DNA of 64,000 nucleotides from Mesaphorura yosii (GCA_009869945.1 WIXG01000101.1:62001-126000), one strand, 5' to 3'; numbered from the stretch's first letter, positions 10,095 to 21,284 are shown. A program made the numbers and translations. Notes: generated by a model from the letters alone, not told the origin.

Positions 10095-12930
10095 TTAGGT
10101 CGGCATTGGCGTAAGTGAGACATCTTCAATGTGGCACTCCTCAATTAAACTGAGGTACCTGGAAGTGTGTGGAAAGTGGAAGACTGCACGTTAAACTTTT
10201 TTTAAGGACGTTGCTGAGAATAATATGAACTTTAAATTACCTTGGATCGTAGAGTTCAACACGACTTTTTAAAATGTTGGGCCCAATAAATTCAGCCAGG
10301 AAATGAATGACTTGTTTCCCAGCCCCAGAAGTGACTGGGTTGGATGATTCCTACATAAGGGAAAGAACATGGCGTCATTTTCTGTAACTTAATGAAATGT
10401 GACAGTTATTAAATGATTACAATTGCGGAGAAAATCGGCTCGAAAAGCAGGCTCAAAAACTCCTTGAAGGGTTTTTTCCCGATACTTTTAGCCAGTGTTG
10501 GGATTATCTTGCAGACAGTTTCCAGAATGATGTATTGCTCCGTGTAATTTTTTATACTGGCAGCTCCTACGATGCGTGGAATTAATGGCGACAGCTCACT
10601 TTTGCAAGGAGTAATTTCAGCAAGGGCACCAACCAAGTACAAACACCTAGGAGAATTAAAAACAGAGTAAACTCCTTACATTTGTCCGAAGGTAAAGGAA
10701 TGAATTAAGCTTCACTACCCATCGACCAAATGCCAGGATTGAGTTGTGTTGCTGATTAAGCACCCAGGACAAGTGGCTGGGCCAATTTTAGCGAGCTTCA
10801 AGGACGTTAACGTTTCCACTGTGAAGACTTGAGCTGATGCAGCCCCAGCTGATGCAGCAGACATCGAAAGTTCACATGATGGCATGTGCGTCGTCTCCGA
10901 AGCCTCAACTGCTTTCACACCAGAATTCTGCCTTTCTTGATTCTTTTCAATGTTTTGCAAGCCATCCACAATTTTATCAAACACCAGACCCTGGGCTTCA
11001 GCTCCGTACGCCAACACAATATTTGCTAAACTGGAAGCTGCTCCTTGCCGGAGAAGTGGCATGGGATCCTCCAACGTCCGAAACAACATTGGGTAAAATT
11101 CGGTGAGGAACCGCTTTGCCTCGTCTGGGTAATACTTTGCGCAGTTTCCGAACGCGAGATTTGCAGCTGCAGGAATAAAGTATTGTGTTACATGTTTACC
11201 ATCACGAGAAACTTTCATATTTTGGTTTGGCTTTACCATCACGCACCGACCAAGTTTGGTCTTTGGCACACGTAGTTAAAGTTCCTAGTAACTTGTCAAT
11301 ACTTGGAAGCACAACAGTCTTGTCGATCTTCTGAACCAGCTCGGAAATGCACGAGCAGGCCGCTTCTCTTTCCGCTATGCAAAAAAGTATTCTCAGCTTC
11401 TGCGCAACTTAATGGTGGCCTATAATTGTTAGACTCACCTGGGTTTAACGATCTGGCTGCTTCAACATAAGCGTCGACCTGAAAGTATTCAGGATATTTA
11501 GGCCCACTTAGTTTCTCATTGTAGGAGACTTTGGAGACAATTTCGACCTACAATTGCCGGGAAAAACTTCCCAACCAACTCGCGACCTTCCTGACCGGCA
11601 ATAAGCTTCCAAGATTCTTGAGAATATACGCGAACACCTTCTGATTTGTAGTACCGGTTTAAGCACAGCCTGGGCAGTAGGATCGGGTAAAAGTGCTCCT
11701 TCTCGTAAGTGAGTAAAAATTTTCGGGTAGCTACTGCAGCGGCAAGTCTAACCTGTTTAGTGAAAGTAGGGGTCAAACACTGGGCACAGGCGAACTACGA
11801 TGAAAGATTGATGTGTTTTAAAATTTGAATTACCTGGTTCCAATTGTCTGTCAAGCCGTTCTTTAAATGTTCAGCAATTTTGTCTTCGAATTGCTTCATA
11901 ATTGCAGGAGCTGCAAGAGTTTCGTTATGCTAATAAAAGTTTCTGTCGTTGATTGCAATACATACCTGACCCAATAAGCGAAAACACAATCTGAAATCCA
12001 GTTTCTCTGCACATCCGATTGCGGTGTGATAAGCAAGCCCAGAGTAAGTCCACAAGTTGTTGATCGATGTGTTGACTAAATTTAGAGTTCAAATTTTCAA
12101 TCATCAACTGTAAGCACTTCAGGCTAGGCTCCAATGCAGTCCACCCAAGAGTATCTTTCGCAACTTTTCCACGAATTAAGGAGGCTGGAAGGTGAATATC
12201 GAAACCTAAAGCGAGAAATTGAGCCATATTGTCATTGCCATTCTCGCTCCGTAATTCTCTATTGTAATGATTACGAACCAGCTTCAGGTGACTGCAATTG
12301 ATCATCTTCCGAGGCTGACGCTTCGCTTTCCGGCTGCCGTAAATTTTGTGTGATAAGCTCGAATATTGTTTCTTTGCTGTTTTGGTAAGTTTCTACTCCG
12401 ACAGTTTTGCTCGAGTATCCCAAAACGCTTCCTATACATTCCACAAGCATTAAAATTGAAGCATATTTATGAGAGCAACGTCAATGCAATTGCATACCAG
12501 CTGCTAATTGTACTGTTTTAACTGGGTCTTCTCCTAGTAGCTTTAACGTAACAAGTTGTACACTTCTAACAAAGTCGTAATTTTCAACGCCGGTCGTTGC
12601 GTCCAGCAGTGGATAACAAGCCAGCAGGCATCCGTGCTTTATTTCCCACTCATTTGGACTCGAATTTGGGTTCGACTCGACTGTTGTGTCCAGAATGGCG
12701 TTTGCTCCAGAATTCCCCAACACGTTTAAGATGAAATCTTGAATTCTGCGCTTCTCCGTACTGAATTCCTCGCTTGCAGTGTCTTCGCTTCCTCTTCGAA
12801 GGAGATGTTGCAATTTCCTAGCACCAAGATCACGATCTAACTTTCTGGAACTAGAAATGAGCTTTAGGATTTCCTCCATGGCTTGACGGTAACCCGTTGC
12901 GCCGATCTGACAGCTCTCAGAACCTGACAT
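10095..12930 (-). CDS. HEAT/ARM-repeat protein of a conserved but functionally unassigned eukaryotic type
   Basis: Eleven exons on the minus strand: 12930-12498, 12431-12279, 12205-11966, 11910-11834, 11794-11552, 11478-11439, 11374-11237, 11166-10719, 10646-10421, 10350-10241 and 10158-10095. The sum is 2172 nt (723 aa) with consistent phases. The product is almost wholly alpha-helical with repeat-like helix pairs, such as REAACSCISELVQKID, QTWSVRDAANLAFGNCAKYY, LRQGAASSLANIVLAYG and SYFKSEGVR-type YYKSEGVRVYSQESWKLIAG. No signal peptide, membrane segment or catalytic motif is visible. The VRDAA..AFGN block resembles helices of importin-like or plant-type ARM proteins, but I cannot name an orthologue. 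A scaffold role is the most that can be inferred. The start MSGSESC is the first ATG of a long open exon preceded by a short divergent promoter. Exon 2's donor (G|GTTCGT at 12278) is weak, and an unspliced reading there is possible. Confidence 0.8.
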
Positions 12931-13130
12931 TTTGCCTAGCTTTCTTCTGGCTAACTTTCACGAACTTCTAGATTCTAGATAGGCTGCACCAGAGCGACAG
13001 TCTATGAAGCCATGGCCAATGGGCAACGGCCGCTTATATAACTAAACTTACATTTAACTCTGTATTCTGGTAGTTTGTTGACAAACACAATCGTTCCGTG
13101 TCCTTGGCCCGTAATTCCTGTTCGAACTGA
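12931..13130. promoter_or_regulatory. 200-bp bidirectional promoter between the HEAT-repeat and DUF1647-like genes
   Basis: The two start codons face away from each other across only 200 bp. A TATA-like sequence TATATAA at 13035-13041 lies about 95 bp upstream of the plus-strand ATG at 13131 and could set that start. No matching element was seen for the minus gene, so a CpG-like or initiator promoter is possible there. Confidence 0.45.
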
Positions 13131-15231
13131 ATGGTTTTTGCAGCGATTTTCCGTAAACCCAAGGAAGAAAGTAAGTTGTGTTTATCCACGAAGGGAAAAG
13201 TACTCTTGAACTTGACAGGTCCGTTCTGTCTTGGCTAAAAAACTAAAGTCAATAATGTGACCGCTTCAGTTTTCTTACCCATCTTAGTAATCTTGGCCAA
13301 CAAACAACGAAACCCAACGACTGCATAAAGAACACGAGCAAGTTTCGTAGAATAATCGACAAGAAGGAAGAGATCACGAATTTATTCAACGATTGTTGAA
13401 TTGGCGTTAAACGTCCGAAGTAAATATTATTACGCCTCTCTATGAACAGGAACAGGACAAAATATGAAACTAAGAGCGGAGATCGTGGTCCTCCAGGTTC
13501 TGTGGAAGTAAGTTCCTGTTCAAAAAACATTTAACTGTGCTTGGAAGGTGCTATCTCATTGCTCAACGTCAATATTCCCACTTTTTTCAGACATGTTTGA
13601 CGCAAACCTTAAACTAATGGAAATGAGCGATCTACTTCTCCATCCTGACCACACAAAAGAGTTATACGCAATGCCGAAGGCGAGGATGGCGTGTAAAATC
13701 CGGCATTTCATCGCTCTTGTCCTAAGCGTCGGAATATCCAGCCTCCTCTTTTGCATGTACAGCCGTGATCAGCCGGTCAACTTCCACCAATTTGTAACGC
13801 AAACCCATAAGCAATTTGAAAGTTTGAAGGTAGGTTTGAAGGATCCTCGGAATTCAATTAACCCTCCTCTTTGCGTAATCCTGAAATGTCTTATGAATGC
13901 TTCTCAGGAAAACTTACAAGTGGGGAGCAACGATAAGTCATTTGATATTGAGGAGAAGTACTTGAGTTTGCTTGGTTTCACCCGAACTGAGGGCACGATG
14001 CCTGTGAACAGCAGGCCTCTTAGTGGATCCGCTTCGGCGATTCCAGGAAGACCGAGTACTCATGATGTGGGCTCGTCGAAGCAAAACGGAACTCTTCCTT
14101 TCGTAATCATTTCTTCCGTATCGCCTGGACAGTTGAATCAAGTCATCGACTTCATTAAGAACGTGCAGACTGTTCTCCCTTTGAACTCAATGGTACTGTG
14201 GTGTCTGGACACGGTCGTCCCAAGCACTCAGGAGTCGGATTTCTCATTAGCAATGCGGAGCTTGTGCAATTCGTCGAAATGTTCTGTGGAGAAATTCAAC
14301 TTCGAAGATTATCCCGTAAGTACTGAATCGTAAATCATAAATCTACTGCGCATGGCAATTAAAACCAGATTGCTTCAATGTATAGGATCACGTGAAAGAC
14401 ACAAGCATCAGAGCTTACAGACCCCTCATAATTCAGGTAAGCTATTCTTCGAGGAGTCTCAATGGCTTACAAAACTTCGTTTTGCTACGCCTAAATCTGC
14501 TTTAGCAAGTTTGGGCAAAGCAAACAAAGTTTGGCGTAGCCATTGAGACTCCTCGCTATTCTTATTCCTACAAACTATGCAAACATTGATTTCGGAGGAC
14601 TGCTAATACCTTGCATTTTCTACAGTCGATGCTTGACAGAGGTGGTGGCTGTGTCCTCTGGCTCGACATTGACCGGCGGCTGCTACCGTTTACTAAGGAC
14701 ACAATGAACGAATTTCTCTCACTGGGTGAAAGCCAAGGAGTCGTGGCTTGGTCTTCTGGGCACCCGACTTCAACGCTTGCCCACCCCAAAATGTTCTCGT
14801 ACTTTAAGACCAACGTGGAGAATTATTATTTCCATCGAATGGTTGACCCGGCCGAATTACTGGTCTGCAACACTCAAAAGGTCCTTTCCAAAGTAAGCTA
14901 CTTGAAAGATTTCAGACTTTTTTAATAACGCGGTGGCGGTGTATGTCGATGAATGCCATTAATATTTTGGGTATAGGTGATGCTGCCGTGGGTCACGTGC
15001 AGTCTGATTACGAAATGCATTTCGCCGTTCGGTGCTCAGTCGAGCGGCTGCCGCTTTGACAAAAAACCGCTGTTCAGGTATTCGGGCTGTCACGCCTATG
15101 ACTCGGCAGCCCTCAACCTCGCACTGGGAATGGCGTTCCCTCTTCACCAGCCGTACATCTCCAGAACATCGATATCAATCTCGGCTCAGTTGATACCTGT
15201 TCTCAATCAAACTAGCTCTTACGTAGCCTAA
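13131..15231 (+). CDS. Type II membrane protein with a DUF1647-like glycosyltransferase-type lumenal domain
   Basis: Exons: 13131-13170, 13591-13829, 13908-14315, 14386-14436, 14626-14892 and 14977-15231 (1260 nt, 419 aa). A short cytosolic N-terminus is followed by one hydrophobic anchor at about 52-70 (FIALVLSVGISSLLFCMY), giving type II topology. The lumenal part has a Rossmann-like start (LPFVIISSVSPGQLNQVIDF), VLWCLDTVV, a DXD-like motif in LWLDIDRRLL (Asp260/Asp262), and a C-terminal cysteine block (VTCSLITKCISPFGAQSSGCRF..YSGCHAYDSAALN). That block matches the C-terminus of DUF1647-type proteins known from nematodes and arthropods. By family these are putative Golgi nucleotide-sugar transferases with unproven substrate. 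The first exon (13 codons) is joined in phase, but the next ATG (13593) would also serve. Intron 4 carries a palindromic MITE (14450-14555). Confidence 0.8.
14442..14563. mobile_element. Palindromic miniature inverted-repeat element (hAT-like MITE) with 8-bp target-site duplication
   Basis: The element occupies 14450-14555 (106 bp). Its first 18 bases, cgaggagtctcaatggct, are the exact reverse complement of its last 18. Pairing continues with few mismatches to the centre (tgct-tt-agca at 14498-14507), so the whole element is one long hairpin. It is flanked on both sides by ctattctt (14442-14449 and 14556-14563), an 8-bp direct repeat that reads as a target-site duplication. An 8-bp duplication is typical of hAT-superfamily insertions. 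It carries no coding sequence, so it would need a transposase in trans. It sits wholly inside intron 4 (14437-14625) of the DUF1647-like gene and should be spliced out. The perfect arms suggest recent insertion. Confidence 0.85.
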
Positions 15232-15492
15232 GCCTAAGCGTAGGAAGTGAGAAAATACGGATAGTACACTCATTAGTTGTCTTCTTGCATCTTGCTAATA
15301 TCTGTTCGATCTGATCTGACGGGTTTTCTGTTCTCATTAATTTATTTACTGACTGTTGATATTGCATTTGCACGAATAGGAATTAGAATATTCCCATTAT
15401 TTTTGCAAAGAGCGGAATTTTGTACAGATTCAAAGTAACTATCAGACTCTGCACGCAAGCATGTTCTAGTCAATTACTTGCTAAGAAAATTG

Positions 15493-15498
15493 AATAAA
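15493..15498 (+). terminator. Polyadenylation signal of the DUF1647-like gene
   Basis: AATAAA lies about 260 nt after the TAA stop at 15229-15231. Confidence 0.55.
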
Positions 15499-15899
15499 TG
15501 GTGGTGTACTTTGAGTAATTCACACGTCCCGTGGTAACCGAACCGGGACCGAAACTGATGTCGGCATGTTTATCAGCAGGCCGGCACATCAAATGCCATA
15601 CTCCAGTCGTCTGCGAAAAGCGACTCTCCTGTCTCCTCTTTTGGATAATTCGGTCGGACAGGGACAAGAAATCGTCTCCGTCTCCTACAATTCCAAGCTC
15701 ATACCTCTTCCACCGCCCAGAATCGTACTCGAACTCACAACTCAAATCTACAATAAAACCCCCTCGTAGTCACTTCAAGTTCAAACTCAGCTTGAATCCA
15801 CAATTTCAAATTCCCCGCATTATTATTGCCAGCCCTTCAACACCCTACAAAGTCAGTCTTGAGGAAGACCAACAATCAGCTATTCCACACTCTGAGGAG
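15499..15899 (+). other. Intergenic or 5' leader upstream of the 639-aa protein
   Basis: The frame of the following gene stays open upstream to an ATG at 15558, which would add 114 codons. The translation of this stretch is Ser/Pro-rich without recognisable pattern, and other frames are also open. It is treated here as promoter and 5' UTR. An N-terminal extension from 15558 cannot be excluded. Confidence 0.4.
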
Positions 15900-18505
15900 A
15901 TGCCACGCCAATTGACAAAGGGCTTCCAGCAGCAGTACAGATACTACAATAACACTTCAAACCCAAATCCACGTCGACAATACGGAAATCGGTACGTTTG
16001 TCCTTGCCGAACTTCAAACTTTGCCTACCCCGGAACCTTCGCTTAATTACATTTCCTGTACGAAAGGTCCAACTACAACAAAAATCGGACACCGAGATTT
16101 ACTCCTGGTGAAACTCCCAGATACGGTCGAGGGTCATATTTTAATCACAATCAAAATCAACAGGCTCAGTAATTAGAGAATAATATTTCAGTGCTTGTGC
16201 TTGTCTCAAACTTCACTTTTCTTTGGCCTGCCCGCAGTTTACCGGATGGCCCAGGTTCCTTCGAGCACTGTCACAGCGGCCATTGTCTGGAATCTGGGGA
16301 CAATGAGAGCGGAATCCACTTCTCAATGCCATCGTTTTCCGAGGACGGCCTCACAGTTCGCAGCGAAGCCAGCAGCCACAGCAACCACGCCTACCCGCCT
16401 TTTGTGCCCTGGGAACCCGTGGACAAATTGGTCGAGTTCAGATTCGACATTGACACCTCCATGCGTCTGAATCAAAACGCTTCACTGCCAAAGTGCAACA
16501 TAATGTTCAATCAACCCGCAGGACGAGTGGCGACGGTCATTGAGACCGTAAGTTGTAATCGTAATCAGTGAATATCAATATTCTTTTCGATTATGCTGTA
16601 CTCGAATTTCTTTGATGCAGGTGATCCACTACGTCACTCAACCCGTCACGATCCTTGTTAACGGCCACTACGTGCCCGCCAGTCTGCCGATGCCATTTGC
16701 TCAGCACATCTGTGTTTCGATGGACGACGGGACCGCGAGATATGAGGAGGTTATCAGGTGCAGATGCTGAATCAGAACTTAAGAGATCCTGCAAGGTGCG
16801 CACTCGCTGTCAGGCCTTATATACAATCTGCTGTCTCGCAGGATGGACTCAGTCAAGTACACCGGCCTGCCGGATCTCATTGGACAAGTGGCCGACTTTT
16901 CTTCCGTCTACTGCCGCCTCAAGCTTGGAAACCAGAAACGAAGGCCAAAATTCCGCGATGGACTGCGGGCGAGTTTGGAGAGACTTACACACGCGTACCC
17001 AACCGGCCCGATGGAGTTGATTGTAAGCTTGAGTGTGTGCCATTATGTCTTGTTTTCTTCCTCAATGACGGCTGGCTCCGTTCGTGATGTGCTTCCAGGT
17101 CAGTCGTCCCACCGGAAGAGCTATTTTCATGGACAAGATCATCACGACGTTTTTCACCGAGAACAAACCACCTTTCGAAGCACACACGCAGCCGATTTAC
17201 CAGCAAATTCTGCAACCAATTAATTTTAGTCTTACGGGCGCTCCGTACAGCATCGTCGGCCATTTCTACCGCCCAATACTCACCCATTCCATGCTGTTGC
17301 TGTCTGCCGGGAATTTTCAGCTGCTGGAAACGGTGTCAATCACTGCATCTTATTTAGAGAGAAGAATCTATTCCACGACACTGGATTCTACATTTGCCAG
17401 CCGTGTCTTTGACGAACGGAAAGAAGGGCTCAGAGTCACTGATGCGGTTTCCTACTTCGAAGTCGCGTAATTTGAATTCTGCGAACTTTTACTTTAATCT
17501 TAGATAAGGCTAATTAATTTCTCACATTTCAGTCACGAGTTTTGGGGTCCAAACTTGCTGAGCCACAACACAAGACTGTCGGCCTACTGCAACCCTTTTC
17601 TGAATCTCTCAATGAATCCTGTCCTCTCAAGAAATTATGACCTCTATCAAAATTCGACCTTTGTACCGCCAGCCATTCCCATGCTGAATCCGGGTAATAA
17701 CGATGACCGAGCACCAGAGTCCTTTATCAATTTTGGCAGAAGTCAAGAAAGAGTTTCATCTTTTTTCAGGCGTGACAGTTGACTACCGACACCACTGCCG
17801 GGTTGTTCCAATTACTTCTCTTCAGCCTCCGTCCCATCCAAACACGGACAAGCTGGAATCAGAAAAGGGTACGCAAATGATGAGGAAAATGCAACGCGCC
17901 TCGAAGTTTCTTGACTGAACTTGAGTCCCTGTCAACTCTGAATTCTCTTCTGATTCGAAGGGTCGCGAGAGGTGGTCCGAACTCCGAAAATGCAGCTGAA
18001 TGTAATGGCTGACGAATTCTATCCGGTTGGTCATGGCCACGACAGCAAAGGTAAGGAAAGGACAAAATCCTCTGAGGAGGTCAAGCCAGGACTTGAACTT
18101 CCTGTCCCCTACGTTGCCATCATGATCGCAAATCCACCACATTCTGGACCGGACGAAGTGTATGTCAGCTGCATGCACTCAGATGCGGAAGAATATTATG
18201 GTAAGTAATTTTGCCCTGATTAAAGATTGGACTCTTTCTAACTTAACACGGTCATTCATGCGTTGGTTCGTACAGATGACAAATCGCCGGATAAAAAGTC
18301 ATCTATTCCACGCTCGGAGGCAGATGATCAACCCGACTCTCCCGAAGAAATTGTTGTTTCAGCTGCATGCCTGGATTCCAGTTCCAACTCCAAGTCCGAA
18401 TCCAACTCACCCGCAACAGAAGGTTCAGGAAGTGTCAACGACTCGACGTTCAGAAATTCGTGTTTATGGTCTGAAGAAGTTGAAAATCATGAATATGGAT
18501 TCTAA
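15900..18505 (+). CDS. Uncharacterised 639-aa protein with Asn/Gln/Arg-rich N-terminus and Ser-rich acidic tail
   Basis: Ten exons: 15900-15991, 16067-16168, 16238-16547, 16621-16757, 16842-17022, 17099-17466, 17533-17693, 17770-17868, 17961-18200 and 18276-18505. The sum is 1920 nt and every junction keeps phase, which strongly supports a real gene although the product is not recognised. Residues 1-65 are rich in Asn, Gln, Arg, Tyr and Gly (QQQYRYYNN, PRYGRGSYFNHNQNQQ), resembling low-complexity RNA-binding or condensate tails. The central part, about 95-480, looks globular (FVPWEPVDKLVEFRFDI, VTQPVTILVNGHYVPASLPM, LPDLIGQVADFSSVYCRLKL, AIFMDKIITTFF). The last 80 residues are acidic and Ser-rich. 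There is no signal peptide, membrane helix, zinc finger or catalytic motif. It may be a lineage-restricted or fast-evolving gene. The start is uncertain (see the leader at 15558). Confidence 0.7.
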
Positions 18506-19140
18506 CAGCCAACAGCCGTTATTGTAATGACAACGACAAAAGACAAGGCCAAATCAACATCAGCGTTTTCAACTCCAGTGAAGAACTCCACACATTATAA
18601 TAACAAGCGAAATTACAATAACAATGAACTTTTTGACTTGACTTACAATTACTAATTGTGGTGTACTTGAACAAAGGTTATTTACGTAATTCTTGACTGT
18701 GTGTCTTCAATTTCGGGATAGAAGCGTCAAATGTCGTCATTTATTGCAATTTGCATGCATCTTGCGCCTGGATGATGCGATGACAGTCGGTCCTGCCAGT
18801 CATCTTGCTTTGCAGATTATGGAGATTAATTAAGTATTCAGCCTCCGCCATATACACGTTCTTGGTTCTTAACTTTCATTGCCTCAACTTAAAATGAAAT
18901 TTGGATGAGTCAACTGTCAAGTCGAGCCGAGTGAACTGAGGCTTGATGCTCAAAAGGTAATGGAAGAATCTTAATTAAAATTCACTCCAGCACCACTGCA
19001 CTTTAAAGATGCTTTAAGAATTAAAAACCTGGTCTTTCTTTCTACACCTTTCCTCTTATGTCATCGCATAGTTAAAACTAGCATTATAGCATAACATAAG
19101 ATAGCAGACATTGAATTCATTCTGCTGCCAGCCAGTTTCC
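18506..19140. other. Intergenic region after the 639-aa gene
   Basis: About 630 bp with no open frame worth calling, no AATAAA hexamer and no evident repeat. It contains the 3' UTR of the upstream gene and presumably the promoter of the small gene that follows. Confidence 0.4.
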
Positions 19141-19803
19141 ATGACAGAAACCGTTTCCCGGGATGAAATGCAGATCGACGAGGAACCTCAGCCCCTGAAT
19201 TTGAAGAGTTTGGTTGAGGCACTTGAGTTTGGCTTTGTACTTATACAATGACGCTTCGTGCTTCTTTCTCTCTTCCGAGACATCATGCCTGCAGTGACTA
19301 GCCTGGACATCTCCCTGATATTTACTTTAATGAACCGCTTTGCTGCAGTTTGGACTGCTTGGCCCGCATGAATCTCACTCACTGTACGTTGTGATAATAA
19401 TTCAGATAACAATTCAGTTCTAGAACTCGATGCACTTGTGTCTGGGTTGATAAAATCGAAGCATCAGCGAATCCTTCGCCAGTTCAATTCGGAACCGCCT
19501 GACAATAGATCGTATGCGAGGACTGCTCGCCCAACTCAAAACCAAACTCGGGATCAGAGCCTTCAGCATTTGCGCAAATTCGAGTTGATGATTTACTGGA
19601 GCGGGTTCAAGATCACCGACATTGGCGGATTCTTTGGACTTGCTATGGCTAACTGGGAGATGCAGCATATGGCTATCACGGCCGCACCAAGGTGCAGCAA
19701 ACACGACCGAGAATCAATTGAGCAGGAACCCAAGTTGCTGCCGTCGGAGTTTTGCCCAATCATCAAAAGTGTTTTCAGTCCATATGCTATTATCGAGTTG
19801 TAA
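19141..19803 (+). CDS. Small gene of unresolved structure and unknown function
   Basis: Two coding-like pieces lie on the plus strand. The first starts with ATG at 19141 and reads MTETVSRDEMQIDEEPQPLN..EALEFGF before an in-frame TGA at 19249. The second is open from an acceptor-like CAATTCAG (exon from 19418) to TAA at 19801-19803 and reads LELDALVSGLIKSKHQRI.. to ..FSPYAIIEL. AATAAA at 19872 follows, as expected for a plus-strand gene. The join is not clear: a phase-compatible donor exists only at the weak site A|GTTTGG (19208), while the better donor at 19237 (T|GTACTT) has the wrong phase for the best acceptor. A missed middle exon or an inactivating change are both possible. I do not recognise the protein. 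Confidence 0.4.
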
Positions 19804-19871
19804 CATGAAAAAAGATTAAATATACAGGGTTATGAGAATAGGATTTAAGATTCATCTGTCAGCACATAATC

Positions 19872-19877
19872 AATAAA
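19872..19877 (+). terminator. Polyadenylation signal of the small unresolved gene
   Basis: AATAAA lies about 70 nt after the TAA at 19801-19803. Confidence 0.5.
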
Positions 19878-20311
19878 ATGTGTGTTTGGTTATTGAAGTC
19901 TAATTCCGACTGTGGAATTCTGCTAATAAGAATTAGGTACTTGGTGAGAATCGCGTCTGGACACTGACAGCAGCTGAATAAACTCGCACTCGTACGTTGG
20001 ACTCTGGTCATGAACTTGTACTTTTGCCCCTTTTGTTATCCTCCACGTGTGTTTACTATTCTTCGAAGGCCAGGGTCACAATTTACGTCAAACAGAGGGC
20101 AATCGATAGGGCAGGTTCCAAAGATCGCTACTTCGATGTTGGTAAACTCCTAGTGATGGATCAGGAGAAACTCAAGGCCAGCAGAAATGAAGCAACTGAG
20201 CAAATATCTGAAAATTCGCAAAGCCGGTTTACTCAAATATGAATCCGCTTTCAATCCCAGGCATGTTCGTGTACAAATCTGGGAATTCAAGCTGATCTGA
20301 GCTGATTTCGG

Positions 20312-20350
20312 TATAAAAGTATTCGCGAATTCCACCAATCCTTATCAGTT
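20312..20350 (+). promoter_or_regulatory. TATA box and initiator of the secreted six-cysteine gene
   Basis: TATAAAAG at 20312-20319 is followed by an arthropod-type initiator TCAGTT at 20345-20350 (A at 20347). That is roughly 35 bp downstream of the TATA box, slightly longer than usual. The predicted 5' UTR would be about 79 nt to the ATG at 20426. This is the clearest core promoter in the window and suggests a strongly or tissue-specifically expressed gene. Confidence 0.7.
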
Positions 20351-20425
20351 CATTGGTTCCGGCTTCCAAGAAGGTCAAGCTAGAAAGAATCTCAGCTCAA
20401 CTCTCAACTCGAACTCAAAGCAATC

Positions 20426-21204
20426 ATGAAGTCCAATATGTTCTACTCCACCATCTTCGCGACTTTTGCCTTCGTCTGCTTGGCCCAGGCCTCGCCACAA
20501 GACGAGAACCAAGTTGTCAACGGAAGCAATTACTGGGTCGTCAAGATTGCTGAGGAGGCATGCAAACCAGGAGCTCATGATGACGTTTCCACGGCCAAAA
20601 TCTTCCGATGCTATTTTGAGATTCCTGTAAGTTACCCGTCGTAATCTTGACCCCCTTCTGTCGTTTGACCAGATCATTTTATCATTTAAACAGAAAACTG
20701 AGACATTCCTCGGCTGCCAGTACAAAACCTTTGGCCATTTCCTCAACAACGAGCGTAACATGGACGACTTTTGTGCCCGGTGGAACGAGACTTTTGTCGT
20801 AAGTCAACGTTAACGTATTGGTGCCCCCACTAATGTACATCAGCATTAAATGTCTATTCTCTTCTGCAGTACTACGCTTGCAACCAGAAAGCATTCGCTG
20901 ATGAGGGACTGAGCTCCGAGTTGCCCGCCGTTGTAGAGAAACTGAACGTAAGTCACAAGCCGGTGTAATAAAATCATTAAGTTTGTCAACTGACTGAGTG
21001 CCATGAATTCGTCCTACGCAGCTCTGCCAAGCCAAAGTTCTCAAGCTGGGTCAATTTGCCGACAGTGCCAGTGGCCAGCGTCCAGCACAACGTCCACCAA
21101 TGCCATTGGCTCAGCTTTGGAACCTGCTTCAGGGTACACTCGGAGCTGCATTGGGAATGCATGACCAACCAGCAGCAGGAGCGCCTCCACCAGGTCGCAA
21201 GTAG
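20426..21204 (+). CDS. Small secreted cysteine-rich protein, four exons
   Basis: Exons: 20426-20626, 20694-20798, 20870-20947 and 21022-21204 (567 nt, 188 aa). All introns are 67-74 bp with canonical sites. An N-terminal signal peptide is clear (MYSTI-type hydrophobic run FATFAFVCLAQA, cleavage expected near residue 22). The mature part has six cysteines at 46, 62, 75, 94, 106 and 130, which could form three disulfides, plus two N-glycosylation sequons (NGS, NET). The C-terminal 45 residues are Gln/Pro/Ala-rich (QRPAQRPPMPLAQ, AAGAPPPGRK). The cysteine spacing does not fit insect odorant-binding proteins or common defensins, so no function is assigned. It is probably an abundant extracellular protein of cuticle, haemolymph or a gland, given the TATA promoter. 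The start is fixed by the signal peptide. Confidence 0.88.
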
Positions 21205-21284
21205 ACATGTACGCACGCAGACTTTGTCTTGATCCATTTCCTCACAACGTTACTGTTGTACGACAAATCTGTGAATAACCAAGT

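Noticed and set aside
13249-13530. 93-codon hydrophobic minus-strand frame inside the first intron of the DUF1647-like gene
   Set aside because: Antisense to an intron, no signals of its own, and hydrophobicity follows from the purine-rich plus strand.
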